A stretch of DNA of 64,000 nt from Prosopocoilus inquinatus (GCA_036172665.1 JAYKNF010000013.1:4588001-4652000); one strand, 5' to 3'; counted from the first letter of the stretch, positions 11,383 to 20,921 are shown. A program made the numbers and translations. The notes: a model not told the origin generated them from the sequence alone.

Positions 11383-11758
11383 TTTCAGTTAGAACTCGTT
11401 TTCTTACGATGAATTCAACAAATAATGGAACTGCACAAACTAAAGATGTGCAAGTAAACGAGATTTGATCTCCCACATTCAACGTTCTTCCAATTAAAGT
11501 ATCAGTACAATTTATAGCGTTGATGGATACTGTAATGTTGACAATAGTAGGTTGATGGATACGTACTTTTTTAACAACGCAAGTTTCTTGGATCGTATAC
11601 GTCGTTTGGTGACCTCTATTTGAAAGCAAATACACACTTTCGGCGTTAAGCTCTTGACCCTGAAAGTCTAATAATGTTTCGTAAAATAATGGTGTAGCAG
11701 CAATGTGTTTGAAAACTGTGTGTTTATGAACGTGTCTTCCAAACTTATCAATAGTCAT
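11375..11758 (-). CDS. small beta-rich element protein, function unknown
   Basis: 127 residues from a clear ATG (cat at 11756-11758). I do not recognise the function. The sequence alternates short hydrophobic and polar stretches typical of beta strands and ends in a basic-hydrophobic segment (FIVRKRV). It contains four cysteines and no membrane segment or signal peptide. The stop overlaps the integrase ATG in the string ATGTCTAA. TCAGTT at about 11790-11795 (reverse strand) could be a start site for a separate transcript. Its position between capsid-block genes and the integrase, and its size, would suit a small virion protein, but that is inference. Confidence 0.7.
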   Translation of the reverse strand: MTIDKFGRHVHKHTVFKHIAATPLFYETLLDFQGQELNAESVYLLSNRGHQTTYTIQETCVVKKVRIHQPTIVNITVSINAINCTDTLIGRTLNVGDQISFTCTSLVCAVPLFVEFIVRKRVLTENV

Positions 11759-11826
11759 TGTGAATCAATCAACAACTATGTGAAACTGAAATGTGTGCTC
11801 GCTTGCACTCCACTAAATACTACAAT

Positions 11827-13053
11827 TTACAAAATAATTTTAGCCTCTTTTAATTCTTCAATGATCGCTATGATTTCATTGTTATGTGCGGAGTGACCTG
11901 CTGATTTGGATGCGTTCAATAAACGCAATCGTTCTACTAGTTCGTTAGGATCATCCCAGTATTGATACTGCAAACATTTGTTAGGTACAAGCTTTTTCTC
12001 CAAAGCTCCACCTGTTTTCCAGCTTCGCGCCCACCAAATGTTTGGTGGTTTTCCCTGAATTATTGGTTTTATAATATTCACATATTTAAATCCTCTGCTT
12101 GCAGATATTCGCCCTGAGGGATTATAATTAACTTTAAACGCACTAGTTCTTCTCAATATATCTCTATAGTCTCGCACATCGTGAAACGTAAATTTCTCTG
12201 GATTTTTCTTAAAAACCAGCTCGTATAAACCTTTAGTACCCTTATACGCCAAGTCTCCAATTACAAGATCGGGACCGTCAAACTTAAGCTCCTGGTTCCC
12301 AACAAACAATCTCTCATCTTCTTCTCTTACACCGTATTTTGTATCGAATTCATTTTCTACATCAGTTTCAAATCGTGTAACATAATCACGTGCTAACGGA
12401 TGATACGATTCTAAGGCAGCTTCCACCAGCGGTGATTCTAATCTAGTCCGAAGTAATGATTTTCGTTCTTCTAGAAATGTACGAGCATGAGCCAGGGATT
12501 CGTCCGCAGGGGGGTTACTGCTTTCGGTGTCATATTCTTCTGCTTCTTCATAAACAGATTTTGAAGTTGGAGATGTGGACTTTTCATGAGGAACCTCAAG
12601 AATTTCTTCATCTTCTAAGATGGAAGGTTGTTTAATTTCACGTCCAAGTGGCGTTGAAGTACCCACATCATGCTCCTCTGACAATCCAATTCGCGACGAA
12701 GGATCGGATTTTAATTTATAACTCGGTCTTCTTCGTATGAAAGAAGGATCAGATCTCAATTTATAAATTGGTCTTTTTCGTAGGAAAGAACTCTTTGGCT
12801 CCTCTTTCAATCTCTTTTCACTGGCTTCGTATGACTGTTGCTCCTCTTTCATAGGTAATACGCTGCGATCAACATCTAGCTTATTGACAATATCTCGGAG
12901 TGGCTCTACAATAGGTGAATAAGTTGTCTGCAGATACTTTTTTGATTGCTCCGCATGATGTTTTGCTTGTGCAATATCGGATTTAAGTGTTTTTAATTTA
13001 GTACGCAAACTTTCGCGCGCAGTGGCTAATTCTGATTTAAGTTTGTTACTCAT
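11827..13053 (-). CDS. element protein with conserved C-terminal domain (DUF8207-like)
   Basis: 408 residues from ATG at 13053. Residues 1-45 are charged and heptad-like (likely coiled coil). Residues about 88-122 hold a duplicated basic motif (RKRPIYKLRSDPS and RRRPSYKLKSDPS). Residues 125-190 are acidic and serine-rich. Residues about 235-345 match my memory of a domain common in arthropod Polinton-like proteins (GLYELVFKKNP, then Y..IL, then RGFKY). The C-terminus (YWDDPNELVERLRLL and SAGHSAHNNEI) also fits that family. The role is unknown. The element location suggests a virion or packaging role. The DUF number is from memory and should be checked. Confidence 0.8.
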   Translation of the reverse strand: MSNKLKSELATARESLRTKLKTLKSDIAQAKHHAEQSKKYLQTTYSPIVEPLRDIVNKLDVDRSVLPMKEEQQSYEASEKRLKEEPKSSFLRKRPIYKLRSDPSFIRRRPSYKLKSDPSSRIGLSEEHDVGTSTPLGREIKQPSILEDEEILEVPHEKSTSPTSKSVYEEAEEYDTESSNPPADESLAHARTFLEERKSLLRTRLESPLVEAALESYHPLARDYVTRFETDVENEFDTKYGVREEDERLFVGNQELKFDGPDLVIGDLAYKGTKGLYELVFKKNPEKFTFHDVRDYRDILRRTSAFKVNYNPSGRISASRGFKYVNIIKPIIQGKPPNIWWARSWKTGGALEKKLVPNKCLQYQYWDDPNELVERLRLLNASKSAGHSAHNNEIIAIIEELKEAKIIL

Positions 13054-13142
13054 GGTGCATCCGCATCCTTTAACGTCTGTTACAGTACTGAAGAACTGTA
13101 GAACTATGTAAAAATGAAAGAACTATGTAAAATGTAGTGGTT

Positions 13143-13832
13143 TTAAAGATATATGTACGTGTCGAATCCTTTACGATATCTCCCTGCGTTTATGGAACAA
13201 TCGGTATCAATAACTAAGAAACCAAACGGTTCCTTCCAACAAGCGTAACAGATATTACGAAACTGGTCCATAGTCATATCTCCGCTGACGTAATCATCGT
13301 AAACGTGTTTCAAATTTGTGAAATCTTGACGAAATAGTATTAAGAAATTACAATTATCACGAATCATTTGTTTGGGTATTGCACTGTAAGTTTGACTTAA
13401 ATAAAAGCAGTCAACATTTCTATGACGTCCAAAGGAGAAATATTCTTTAATTAAATTTTGTGTAGTACACTGAACATCATCAAAAACAACGACTGAATAT
13501 TCTTTTACATTTGTAGGTGACACCATTTTTTCAATATCGGAAATTTCAAAGTAGCCTATTTCGGGCACTGTTGATAGCAAATGTCGGAGAAATTTATACT
13601 TCCCCTGAGATAAGGTCTTACAGCAGATGTATAAATTTTGGAAACGTAATCCGTTCGGATGGGTTAATAATGTCACTAAGGAATTACTTTTACCAGCCCC
13701 TGAGCTCCCGCTAATGATAACGCGTTTACTTGATCCTCCGAAGAGAACACTGTGACGTTTAAAGGTTTCATTTGCGATTGCATCGTCGAAATTTTGTACG
13801 GGTAACTTTAAAGACTGTTGTTGAAACTTCAT
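13143..13832 (-). CDS. A32-type genome-packaging ATPase (FtsK/HerA superfamily)
   Basis: 229 residues. The first in-frame ATG is at 13832; the frame is open a little further upstream but only from a TTG. Walker A is GSSGAGKS at residues 42-49. Walker B is VVVFDD at about 114-119. A SQ-containing sensor segment (YLSQTYSAIP) is near 144-153. These fit the packaging ATPases of Polintons and related double-jelly-roll DNA viruses, which move DNA into the capsid. The length is normal and the frame is unbroken. It lies 89 bp upstream of the 408-residue gene in the minus-strand block. Confidence 0.92.
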   Translation of the reverse strand: MKFQQQSLKLPVQNFDDAIANETFKRHSVLFGGSSKRVIISGSSGAGKSNSLVTLLTHPNGLRFQNLYICCKTLSQGKYKFLRHLLSTVPEIGYFEISDIEKMVSPTNVKEYSVVVFDDVQCTTQNLIKEYFSFGRHRNVDCFYLSQTYSAIPKQMIRDNCNFLILFRQDFTNLKHVYDDYVSGDMTMDQFRNICYACWKEPFGFLVIDTDCSINAGRYRKGFDTYIYL

Positions 13833-13937
13833 ATTTAAAATAATATTTTTCAAAAATCCTCCTTACAACACGTTATTAATTTCCTCTTTGCCAAACGCGA
13901 TACTCTATTACTGTGTTGTAGTTATCAATATCAACTG

Positions 13938-13946
13938 CTATATAAA
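13938..13946 (-). promoter_or_regulatory. possible TATA box for the ATPase gene
   Basis: TTTATATAG on the minus strand, about 105 bp upstream of the ATPase ATG, with an ACAGT string about 32 nt downstream. The spacing is plausible, but in A/T-rich DNA such matches are common. Confidence 0.35.
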
Positions 13947-14002
13947 CACTCTTTAAAACTCATAAATTATTTATTTAAATAAATATAATAAATTAATGTT
14001 CC

Positions 14003-14083
14003 TAACTAACTAAATTAATATTTCTAACTAAATTAATATTTCTAACTAAATTAATATTTCTAACTCTAACTAAATTAATATCT
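14003..14083. repeat. 18-bp A/T-rich tandem repeat
   Basis: About 4.5 copies of taactaaattaatatttc, with one copy interrupted by an extra ctaact. It lies just after the stop codon of the small spliced gene and upstream of the ATPase promoter region. Confidence 0.8.
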
Positions 14084-14701
14084 CTAACCTAAACTCTGAT
14101 TAATGCTCCTCACTGTAAAAAAATAAGATGTTATTAAAATGTTGAAAGGTAATGAACGATAACGAACCCAAGATTCATCCATCGTGGATTCCACTTCCAC
14201 CTCTCCCCTTTCCTCCTCCTCCACCTCCACCTTTAGTGGTAAAGGCCGAGGTAGAGGCTCCAACACTGGCGGCGCAAACACCCTCCTTTTTAGGCGGATG
14301 CGTTGAGGCGCCGCCACTTGCTGCACCGGCGGCCTTCGTTCAGGTGTGGCCGCCGCTAGCGGCGTTGGAGTGTAGCTGGGTGAAGGTGACCGTTCGATAC
14401 GTGGATGAACCATGCGATAATTCACTACCGCCGTTTCTGCATTAATCAGAGTTCCGTCTGTTAACTAAAAAATAAATAATCAAAAATGTAAACTGTAAAA
14501 TACAAATTAGATTACTCACTTTCAGTTCCACTTGCCTCATAAAGATAGATTTCACAAGAGGCGTAGTATTTGGTGAAGAACTCATCTGTAAAACGAATAA
14601 CAATTATTAAAAATTGTACAAAGAAAAATAATTTTTTATATCCTCGAAAACATACCTAATACCTCGACAACATTTCCAACTTCATGTGAGGAACAAACCA
14701 T
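14084..14701 (-). CDS. small spliced element gene with proline-rich, acidic C-terminal half
   Basis: No recognised function. Best model: exons 14701-14656, 14585-14520 and 14457-14084, 161 residues. Intron 1 (70 nt) has donor TTAG|GTATGT and acceptor TTTTACAG. Intron 2 has donor GAAA|GTGAGT and acceptor TTAACAG. All joins keep the frame. A second model uses donor GAG|GTATTA at intron 1, or starts at the ATG of exon 2, and the TTTTTTAG acceptor 7 nt earlier. It is also open but reads exon 2 in another frame. The last exon encodes a basic, proline-rich segment, then an acidic run (EVEEEERGEVEVE), then a hydrophobic tail. The plus-strand frame at 14152-14445 is its antisense shadow. Confidence 0.6.
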
Positions 14702-14763
14702 TGAACAACAATATAATTCACAGACATATCTACTTAAGAGAAAAAGTTAAATAACTTAATCTT

Positions 14764-16455
14764 TTAAATAGATATGTCTGCGACAAGATTATGAAACAAA
14801 TCTTGGATCAGGCTCAGACGGTTGTGAATGAGGGAAATTTTGTCATATTGTTCGTTTAAAGCCTGGTCAGTCGGAGACCTTAAGCGAACTGTACGTAAAA
14901 TTTCACGACAAGATTGCAACTCATCCGTGACTTTTCTAAGATTTTTCTCACCCTCTAAACAACAGTTCCTGACTTCAGGCATAATTCCGTCATAATAATT
15001 TTGGACTGCTGTTGAGATAACTCCCACTAAATTGGGAGAGGGTGAAGGAAGGGGTATAACATGTTGTGATGAGGAAAGGGATCGAATAGGTGTAGAGGTT
15101 CGGACACTAGGAGAGGATATTTCAAGCCGAGAAGGTGAAATCTGAAGTCGAGAAGGTGGAATTTGAGAGGGTGGGATAAGTAGTTCCGGTTGTGATTGTG
15201 AAGATGACAAATTCTGAATATTGGATATAATATTAGCAGATTCACTAACATTAGTCCTCGGTAGATTAATAGTCCTCGGTCGACGAACAGAAGGAGAATT
15301 ATTAATCATTACTGGATTAATATTAATTGATGAGTTCGTGTTATTATTATTCCCAATTGGTGATAATTGAGATATCTCCATTGAACGGTCTGATATATCA
15401 ATTATTTCAGAAACTGAGTCATTAGGATTTAGCGGGATATTATCTGCAACAACACGGGGTTGCGACTGACTCAGTTGACCTTGCAACTCCGCACTATGCA
15501 TCAAGTCATGATTTGAACGCAAAGAAGAAAGAAAAACTCTTTCATTAGCAATTCTTTCCAATCTACGTTCCATTGTGCGTTCCCTTCTGCGTTGCAAATA
15601 TTCTGCTTTAGGCAACCACACTCTTTCATACTTGTCGCTAACGGTCCTTAGACGAGAATATTGGTTGCCACGTAGGGTGCGTAAATATTGTGTGGGTTCA
15701 CGAGTATTAGAAACGGATTTAGAAACAGATTTAGAAATGGAACTCGGAGTTTTTGATTTAGAAATAACAGATCTAGAAATGACACTCGGAGTTGTAAAGA
15801 CGGATGTAATAGGAACTGTTTCCGATGTAGAAATAGGAACGGATGTTACAGCAACCGAAGTAGTAGAGGCTGATGTGGATGTTACAATAGGAGTAACTAT
15901 TGACTGTTGAGAAATGAGGGGTTGAGTAGGTTTGGTTTGCGTAAGGAAAGAAGAAATAAGGGGTTGAGTGGGTTGTTTAAGAATGGGAACTGATTTATTT
16001 GATGGGGAAACTGGTTTATTTGGTGGTTTCGAAGTTTGAGGTGGTTTCATTAAAGAAGAAGTAGCGATTAATTGTTGTGGAATAATAAAAGGAGGTTGGG
16101 TAGATTGCTGATTAAGAATAAAAGGGCTAGGAACCAGCAATTGGCTATCAATTGGTTGACTGGAATGAATGTCTCGAGAATCCACACGATCTATTACGTC
16201 ACCAACTGCGTTCAGTGTAGAATCATTGATAATTCCTTCTTGCAACAGGAAAGAGGAATTATCAATTTCATTCCACCATGAAGGCGGCACATTTGCTTGA
16301 GTGGTAAATGCACTCTGAGAAACATTTACTTGAGCAGTACTTGCCACTCCTGTCTGTGTTTCTCTAAATGCAGATTCCACGCTAGTAGTTACTGTTGAAG
16401 AAGGATTTCCTTGTAAATATTGCTGTAAAATTGGGCGTTCATTTCCAAAGGACAT
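14764..16455 (-). CDS. large Ser/Thr-rich low-complexity element protein
   Basis: 563 residues from ATG at 16455. An ATG at 16464 is in frame but would be removed by the likely 5'-UTR intron, which decides the start. Roughly residues 20-270 are rich in S, T, P and Q. Residues about 285-315 are strongly basic (QRRRERTMERRLERI), suggesting nucleic-acid binding. Residues about 335-470 are again S/P-rich. The last ~80 residues look helical with a cluster CCLEGEKNL. No enzyme motif is visible. It could be a DNA-binding core or scaffold protein, but I do not recognise the family. It is preceded by a TATA box at 16681-16688. Confidence 0.72.
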   Translation of the reverse strand: MSFGNERPILQQYLQGNPSSTVTTSVESAFRETQTGVASTAQVNVSQSAFTTQANVPPSWWNEIDNSSFLLQEGIINDSTLNAVGDVIDRVDSRDIHSSQPIDSQLLVPSPFILNQQSTQPPFIIPQQLIATSSLMKPPQTSKPPNKPVSPSNKSVPILKQPTQPLISSFLTQTKPTQPLISQQSIVTPIVTSTSASTTSVAVTSVPISTSETVPITSVFTTPSVISRSVISKSKTPSSISKSVSKSVSNTREPTQYLRTLRGNQYSRLRTVSDKYERVWLPKAEYLQRRRERTMERRLERIANERVFLSSLRSNHDLMHSAELQGQLSQSQPRVVADNIPLNPNDSVSEIIDISDRSMEISQLSPIGNNNNTNSSININPVMINNSPSVRRPRTINLPRTNVSESANIISNIQNLSSSQSQPELLIPPSQIPPSRLQISPSRLEISSPSVRTSTPIRSLSSSQHVIPLPSPSPNLVGVISTAVQNYYDGIMPEVRNCCLEGEKNLRKVTDELQSCREILRTVRLRSPTDQALNEQYDKISLIHNRLSLIQDLFHNLVADISI

Positions 16456-16457
16456 TA

Positions 16458-16628
16458 CTAGCATGCAAAAATACGGAGTATATTAAAACATTAAAACGTA
16501 AATCTTACTTAATAATACTTACAGTTAAATTGTTAAACAAACAAGAACAGATACAGAACAGATATATCTGGAAAAATAGAGTATCATACTATAGATCTAT
16601 TAATGAATTAAGAAGTAAAAGCACTTAC
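16458..16628 (-). other. 5'-UTR intron of the Ser/Thr-rich gene
   Basis: On the minus strand, donor CTG|GTAAGT at 16629/16628 and acceptor GCTAG at 16462-16458, 171 nt. Two bases remain before the ATG at 16455. The donor is a strong match. The acceptor has only a moderate pyrimidine tract. Confidence 0.5.
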
Positions 16629-16680
16629 CAGTAGATTAACTGTACAAATGACTTGTGAGTTTATTCGAACTAAATGCCTC

Positions 16681-16688
16681 CTTTTATA
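16681..16688 (-). promoter_or_regulatory. TATA box (TATAAAAG)
   Basis: TATAAAAG on the minus strand with a TCACAA start-like string about 32 nt downstream, upstream of the GTAAGT donor. The TATA, start and 5' intron order supports a promoter for the Ser/Thr-rich gene. Confidence 0.55.
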
Positions 16689-16982
16689 CTCGAAAAGTTG
16701 AAGGTAAACCTTCTAAAACTGCACGTAAGAAATTATGTAATATGTTATTCAAAATTAACATTATAAAAGGTCACATAACAAACAAGCGTAACCGGCACAT
16801 CGAAAAGTGAAAGAACACCTTGCCCAGAAATGATGCAATACGTATTTTGTATTACAACATCCTGAACATAATGTTATTCAAAACTAAAGTTGTATAAGGT
16901 CAAACCGAACGCGCATAATAAATTTTTTTTATTATTTATTTTATCCTGTTTCCATTTGCAGTAGCAGTAAAAGAGGATGAAT

Positions 16983-17079
16983 GGGAGGAGACTGGGCGGG
17001 ACTTAGTGGGCGGTGGGCGGAGTTAGGTGGGGGTAACTTTCTGCTTCCGCGGAATCTGGGTCAACCGGGGGGGGGGGGG
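16983..17079 (+). other. G-rich tract with quadruplex potential
   Basis: Several GGG runs with short spacers (gggcgggacttagtgggcgg and onward), then a 13-G run at 17067-17079, in an otherwise A/T-rich intergenic region. Confidence 0.6.
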
Positions 17080-17167
17080 AAGAAAGCCCTCTCCCCACTC
17101 CCATCCCTACTCTTCCCTTTCCATTTTCTGGGCGTCACGAAGGCGTAACGAAGGCGTAACCACGGCC

Positions 17168-17312
17168 CACTAGAACTAACCTTTCCTCTTTTCTTCTTTC
17201 CTTTCTTTCCTCCTTTTTTCCTTCCTTTCTCCTCTTTTTTTCTTTCCTTCTCTCCTTTTTTTCTTTCCTTTCTGTCCTTTTTTTCTTTCCTTCTCTTTTT
17301 TTATTCTTACTT
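17168..17312. repeat. polypyrimidine microsatellite
   Basis: Imperfect (TTTCCTTTC)n-like stretch, almost pure C/T on the plus strand. Together with the G-rich tract it is a compositionally odd ~330-bp patch between the Ser/Thr-rich gene and the capsid-side genes. Confidence 0.8.
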
Positions 17313-18448
17313 GCAGTTATTTTGAAAAAATTTCAATAACTAATTATTCTCTCTAACGACTTTAGAATTTGAATAACATTTACGAAGTTTAATAATAATC
17401 TTATTATAACCAAGTTGAATAGTAATTCTAATCTTATTATTACCAAGTTTATAATAATCATTATTCAAATGAATGTAAGGAAAAAGTGTATCTGTCGAAT
17501 AATAATCTTTATTCGCAAAAATTTTCCTAAATCAAACTTGCAAGTGTCACACAGTTTAACGATACACATTACACACACGAGCACTCATCTTCTAGAAACC
17601 ACGATTTCATCGAACAGTCAGCCCCTAATCTTTATTTGTAAGAATCGTGTAAATTTAAATTACATTCTTAAAAATATTCTCTTACTTATATTCTCTTAGT
17701 AAACACGCACTAAGCTTTGTGAAAGACCGATTAAGACTGGTGTGTAATACCAATATATTAGTTAAACGATTTCTATGCAAATTGAATTTGAATTTTAAAT
17801 CGACGGTGAATGCTCGTAAATATGTTAATTTACTATTATGCAATTCTTGCTAGTATGGCTCGCTTTAAAACGTGCTTGTTTTTATTTATTTAAAACGGTA
17901 TTTATATTCATTCACAACTCGGAATACATATGTAAATTTTATAGTATTTGTATATTTAATCGACGTTCGCCTTCAAACATGTTTATTTTTTCTATGCCAC
18001 TTAATTTATTATACGACGGTGTGTGAATCTAAATTCTTAAATTTTAAATTGATCGATTAAAATTAATAACGTCTCCTTTCTGATTTAGTTTATTATAACT
18101 TTTATACAGATCACTTCTCGCTATGAAATTTTTAACGCTGCACAGTGAAAACCATTTTTGTGACTTTTACATCGTAGAAAATTCGTAAATTTGACAACGT
18201 TTGAAATTTCAATCGAATAAAGCGATACTTTCAAAGACAATAAAAATCTGTCAAGCTAAATTGCTCATCAAGAGTTAATCTAAATAATTTAATAACGCAA
18301 TGAATTTCTAAATTCTTTCTTAAATCCTTAAATTGATTTATTAAAATTAATAACGAATAAAATAACAACTCCTTTCTGATTATAGTTTATTGTATAATAA
18401 TATATTATTAATAACAATATTTAATAATTAATATTTTAATAATAATAT
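17313..18448. other. A/T-rich intergenic region, no gene seen
   Basis: No open frame with coding character. A diverged direct repeat is visible: about 18040-18100 and 18325-18395 share ttaaaattaataacg and ctcctttctgatt. It may be a remnant of lost genes or a spacer in the element. The lack of a recognised protease elsewhere makes this the place to search for decayed coding sequence. Confidence 0.5.
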
Positions 18449-18784
18449 TTAAGAATAAGTACACAAATAGCAATTCTTCTTCCGTGGAGGTGGACCATCT
18501 ATTTCATCCAAAGAAAATTCGGTTTGATTCCAATGTTGGTGACAGAGTCTCTGACTTTGTAGATATTTACAGCGTTGATAATGGATTGGCAACTTAGGCC
18601 AGATGTATTCTAGATCTACGGCTGTGACTCTGGTACATAGATACGATTTTGGAAAGTACTTCAAATCCTTATCTGGTATACTACTGAACGAACAATCTTT
18701 TTCGTACTGGTCAATAACTTCGCCAACCTTCTCTACAACATGCTTTATAATGTTCTTGCAAAATAGACGGGAGAAGAAATCCAT
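18449..18784 (-). CDS. small cysteine-containing element protein, unknown
   Basis: 111 residues from ATG at 18784. Six cysteines, two of them in a C-terminal CYLC motif after a basic patch (PPPRKK). Also a QRCKY...RLCHQH segment that could bind zinc. No family recognised. It starts 45 bp after the stop of the next gene upstream in the same strand block, so it may share a transcript. Confidence 0.6.
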   Translation of the reverse strand: MDFFSRLFCKNIIKHVVEKVGEVIDQYEKDCSFSSIPDKDLKYFPKSYLCTRVTAVDLEYIWPKLPIHYQRCKYLQSQRLCHQHWNQTEFSLDEIDGPPPRKKNCYLCTYS

Positions 18785-18829
18785 TGCGAAGCTGAACTTT
18801 TCTTATACTAACTAAGAACCAAAGTTTCC

Positions 18830-19360
18830 TCATAATATATCACAAATGTTTAGTGTAAAAAATCCTTCATATAACTTTGTTTGAATAAATTTATGTAAAT
18901 CAAACACGTTCTTTAAAGCACACATGCAATTTTTTCTTGAGTGAAATGGACACTTGGGTTCGGATTTTTGCAATTTTTGTACATCTTCGTAAATTTCACC
19001 CAAATCTAACACAGGTACACTTTCACCATTGCTTTTCGCTAGAATTTCACATAGAAATCGAGACTTCTCCACTCCTTTAACGTAAACGACTTTGGCTGTA
19101 CAACATAAAAAGTTGATGATTGCGTCAAACTCAGATAAGGGGACGAATCCTCTATTCCAATCAATGCAATGGTGATTGGTCATTAACCAGTTTGCAACAT
19201 TTTGAAATTTTCTGGGGACCATTGACAAACTTGTGGGTGGTTGAAATAAAAAATGACTCACTTTTCTTTCACTATCGTAAGAAGCCAACTCTTTTGGTAT
19301 AAACTGATTATTTTCCACTTTAAATCCTTGAATGTCAATGACAATAAATCGTTTTTTCAT
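18830..19360 (-). CDS. conserved arthropod-element protein, possible nuclease-like fold
   Basis: 176 residues from ATG at 19360; the frame upstream opens only from TTG. I recall close relatives in many arthropod genomes but no established function. The sequence starts with a strand and VIDIQGF (D9) and has WLMTNHH.IDW (58-68), VVYVKGVEK (91-99), VLDL (117-120) and a C-terminal C..H....C.C..NV cluster (C137, H140, C145, C147). This order resembles an RNase-H-like exonuclease scaffold with a zinc site added. That is inference from pattern only, and the usual acidic residues are not all evident. It lies 80 bp downstream of the capsid gene stop. Confidence 0.75.
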   Translation of the reverse strand: MKKRFIVIDIQGFKVENNQFIPKELASYDSERKVSHFLFQPPTSLSMVPRKFQNVANWLMTNHHCIDWNRGFVPLSEFDAIINFLCCTAKVVYVKGVEKSRFLCEILAKSNGESVPVLDLGEIYEDVQKLQKSEPKCPFHSRKNCMCALKNVFDLHKFIQTKLYEGFFTLNICDIL

Positions 19361-19440
19361 GGTTCGGTTGATGTTGCTTCTTATAAAATCAAATGAAATC
19401 AAATAGTTTTAGCTTCTCTGTTAATACTGCCATTCACGGT

Positions 19441-20661
19441 TTACATCAACTGATGGACAATTTTGGTGAGAGGTGAATAAGAGAACGCTTTGTCATGCAG
19501 AATTAAACAGTAAGCAATAGTATCAGCTTTAATATTTTCTTTAGTTGTAAACTCAATTCTTATTTCTACTGCACTTTTATGCATTACATCTCTCTGAAAA
19601 GTGCAGTCGATTCCTATTAATGGGCAACTAGCTAATCCTTTTGGATTGAACCAAGGTTGACTGCTTTCACGATGATAATAATTTTCCTGAAATCTGGAAT
19701 ACATGTCGTATATAACGGCGTATTTGTTATTTTCAATATCAATTTCCATATTGTCGTACGGATAGCGTTCGCCATTTAGAAATACCGTTAATGATTTTAA
19801 CTTAACGTCATCAAACAGACTCATGTTTGCATCGACGACACCCTTTCGCTTAGTTTGAAAACCGATGATTATGTACCTTGGCGTTTCCAACTGCGGAGCC
19901 GTTTTTACTGTCCAAGAATGACTTGTCGTAGTTGGGAGCGACGGATACTCGTGCAACTCCCAGCTTCTGAAAGGAATTTGTATTTCAACATCTCTGTCTG
20001 TCACTCTCGTTAAAGCCAATTGCTCACGTAGTCCAACAGAAATATGAGGTATACGCCATACAATTTTGTCAATTATTAATTTAATCTTTTCCGTCTTGTT
20101 TGTTTCCACAACTGCATCAACGTCATCATTTGCTCTGATCAATACTAATTCTTGCCTCATATTCAAGACGATCTTTTTATAATCTTCCCCAAAACCTAAT
20201 AGTGTCTTTAAAGGTACACTTGCTGAGAAATCTCCCTTAACGTTGAGTATATCGCTCATTTTATCATTCTCCTGAATCCATCCTGCATTTTCCAATTTTA
20301 CTGTATCGTTGCGAGTAAAAGAAAAATACCCTTTCATTGTTGATGTTATGCCAACATTTCTTACCGAATCCACCTGTACTCCGTTCAGAAGATATCTAAT
20401 CTCGCTAAACATATAAGCTACCGGATTATTTATCAATTGTGCCGTCGCACTGTGTTTAGTATTATCACTAACCAAACGCAGTCTTCCCTCTACGTACAAA
20501 TAACTTTCGCAAGGGAGGGTGTAATTGTCGATCTCAGGTACGGTGATACGCACTTCATCGTTATTACCAAATGATGAACTGAATGGTAAGTGTGAATGGA
20601 ACTCCATACTGGTTATTGAAGTGTCCAATTTAATTTTATCAGTTACTCCCAAAATATCCAT
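19441..20661 (-). CDS. double-jelly-roll-like major capsid protein candidate
   Basis: 406 residues from ATG at 20661, frame intact. The N-terminus (MDILGVTDKIKLD) and the alternating beta-strand pattern throughout match my memory of arthropod proteins carrying the double jelly-roll-like domain. Features include an NNDEVRI..PEID segment (~34-45), ITSTMKGY (~125-132), two large beta-rich halves joined near residue 205-225, and a VFLNGERYPY segment near 310. A major capsid protein would form the icosahedral shell of the virion. It is shorter than the 550-650 residues usual for Polinton capsid proteins, so it may be a divergent lineage or a related capsid-fold protein. It lies in the minus-strand block with other structural candidates. 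Confidence 0.75.
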   Translation of the reverse strand: MDILGVTDKIKLDTSITSMEFHSHLPFSSSFGNNDEVRITVPEIDNYTLPCESYLYVEGRLRLVSDNTKHSATAQLINNPVAYMFSEIRYLLNGVQVDSVRNVGITSTMKGYFSFTRNDTVKLENAGWIQENDKMSDILNVKGDFSASVPLKTLLGFGEDYKKIVLNMRQELVLIRANDDVDAVVETNKTEKIKLIIDKIVWRIPHISVGLREQLALTRVTDRDVEIQIPFRSWELHEYPSLPTTTSHSWTVKTAPQLETPRYIIIGFQTKRKGVVDANMSLFDDVKLKSLTVFLNGERYPYDNMEIDIENNKYAVIYDMYSRFQENYYHRESSQPWFNPKGLASCPLIGIDCTFQRDVMHKSAVEIRIEFTTKENIKADTIAYCLILHDKAFSYSPLTKIVHQLM

Positions 20662-20921
20662 GTCGTTCTGTTTAGATGATGATTGCCTTACGTGTAATGA
20701 TGGTGTTCACCCTTTGACGGTTACGTTTCTTTTACAGAATAATTCCCCCTATGTTAGCACCTTATAACCTAAACTCTCTAAATATATTCGATTTCTCTGT
20801 GTCAATTTCAGTTTTTTTTGTCGACAACAGTTCAGTATCTGTTTCCGTGGTTTAAATAATACATTACGTCTAATTCTGCTGCACTCTTTCCGTTTCGAAT
20901 AATTGCTATCGTAAATAATCA
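20662..20921. other. intergenic region upstream of the capsid gene
   Basis: 260 bp without a coding frame. A/T-rich with a T run near 20812-20819. It probably holds the capsid gene 5' leader. No convincing TATA and start pair at correct spacing. Confidence 0.4.

Noticed and set aside
14152..14445. 97-codon proline-rich plus-strand frame
   Set aside because: Antisense to the spliced minus-strand gene. The composition mirrors that gene's basic, acidic and proline-rich codons.
15575..15910. 111-codon plus-strand frame
   Set aside because: Antisense shadow of the Ser/Thr-rich minus-strand gene.
17415..17699. 94-codon plus-strand frame in the intergenic region
   Set aside because: A/T-driven composition, no motif and no promoter. 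Not supported as a gene.
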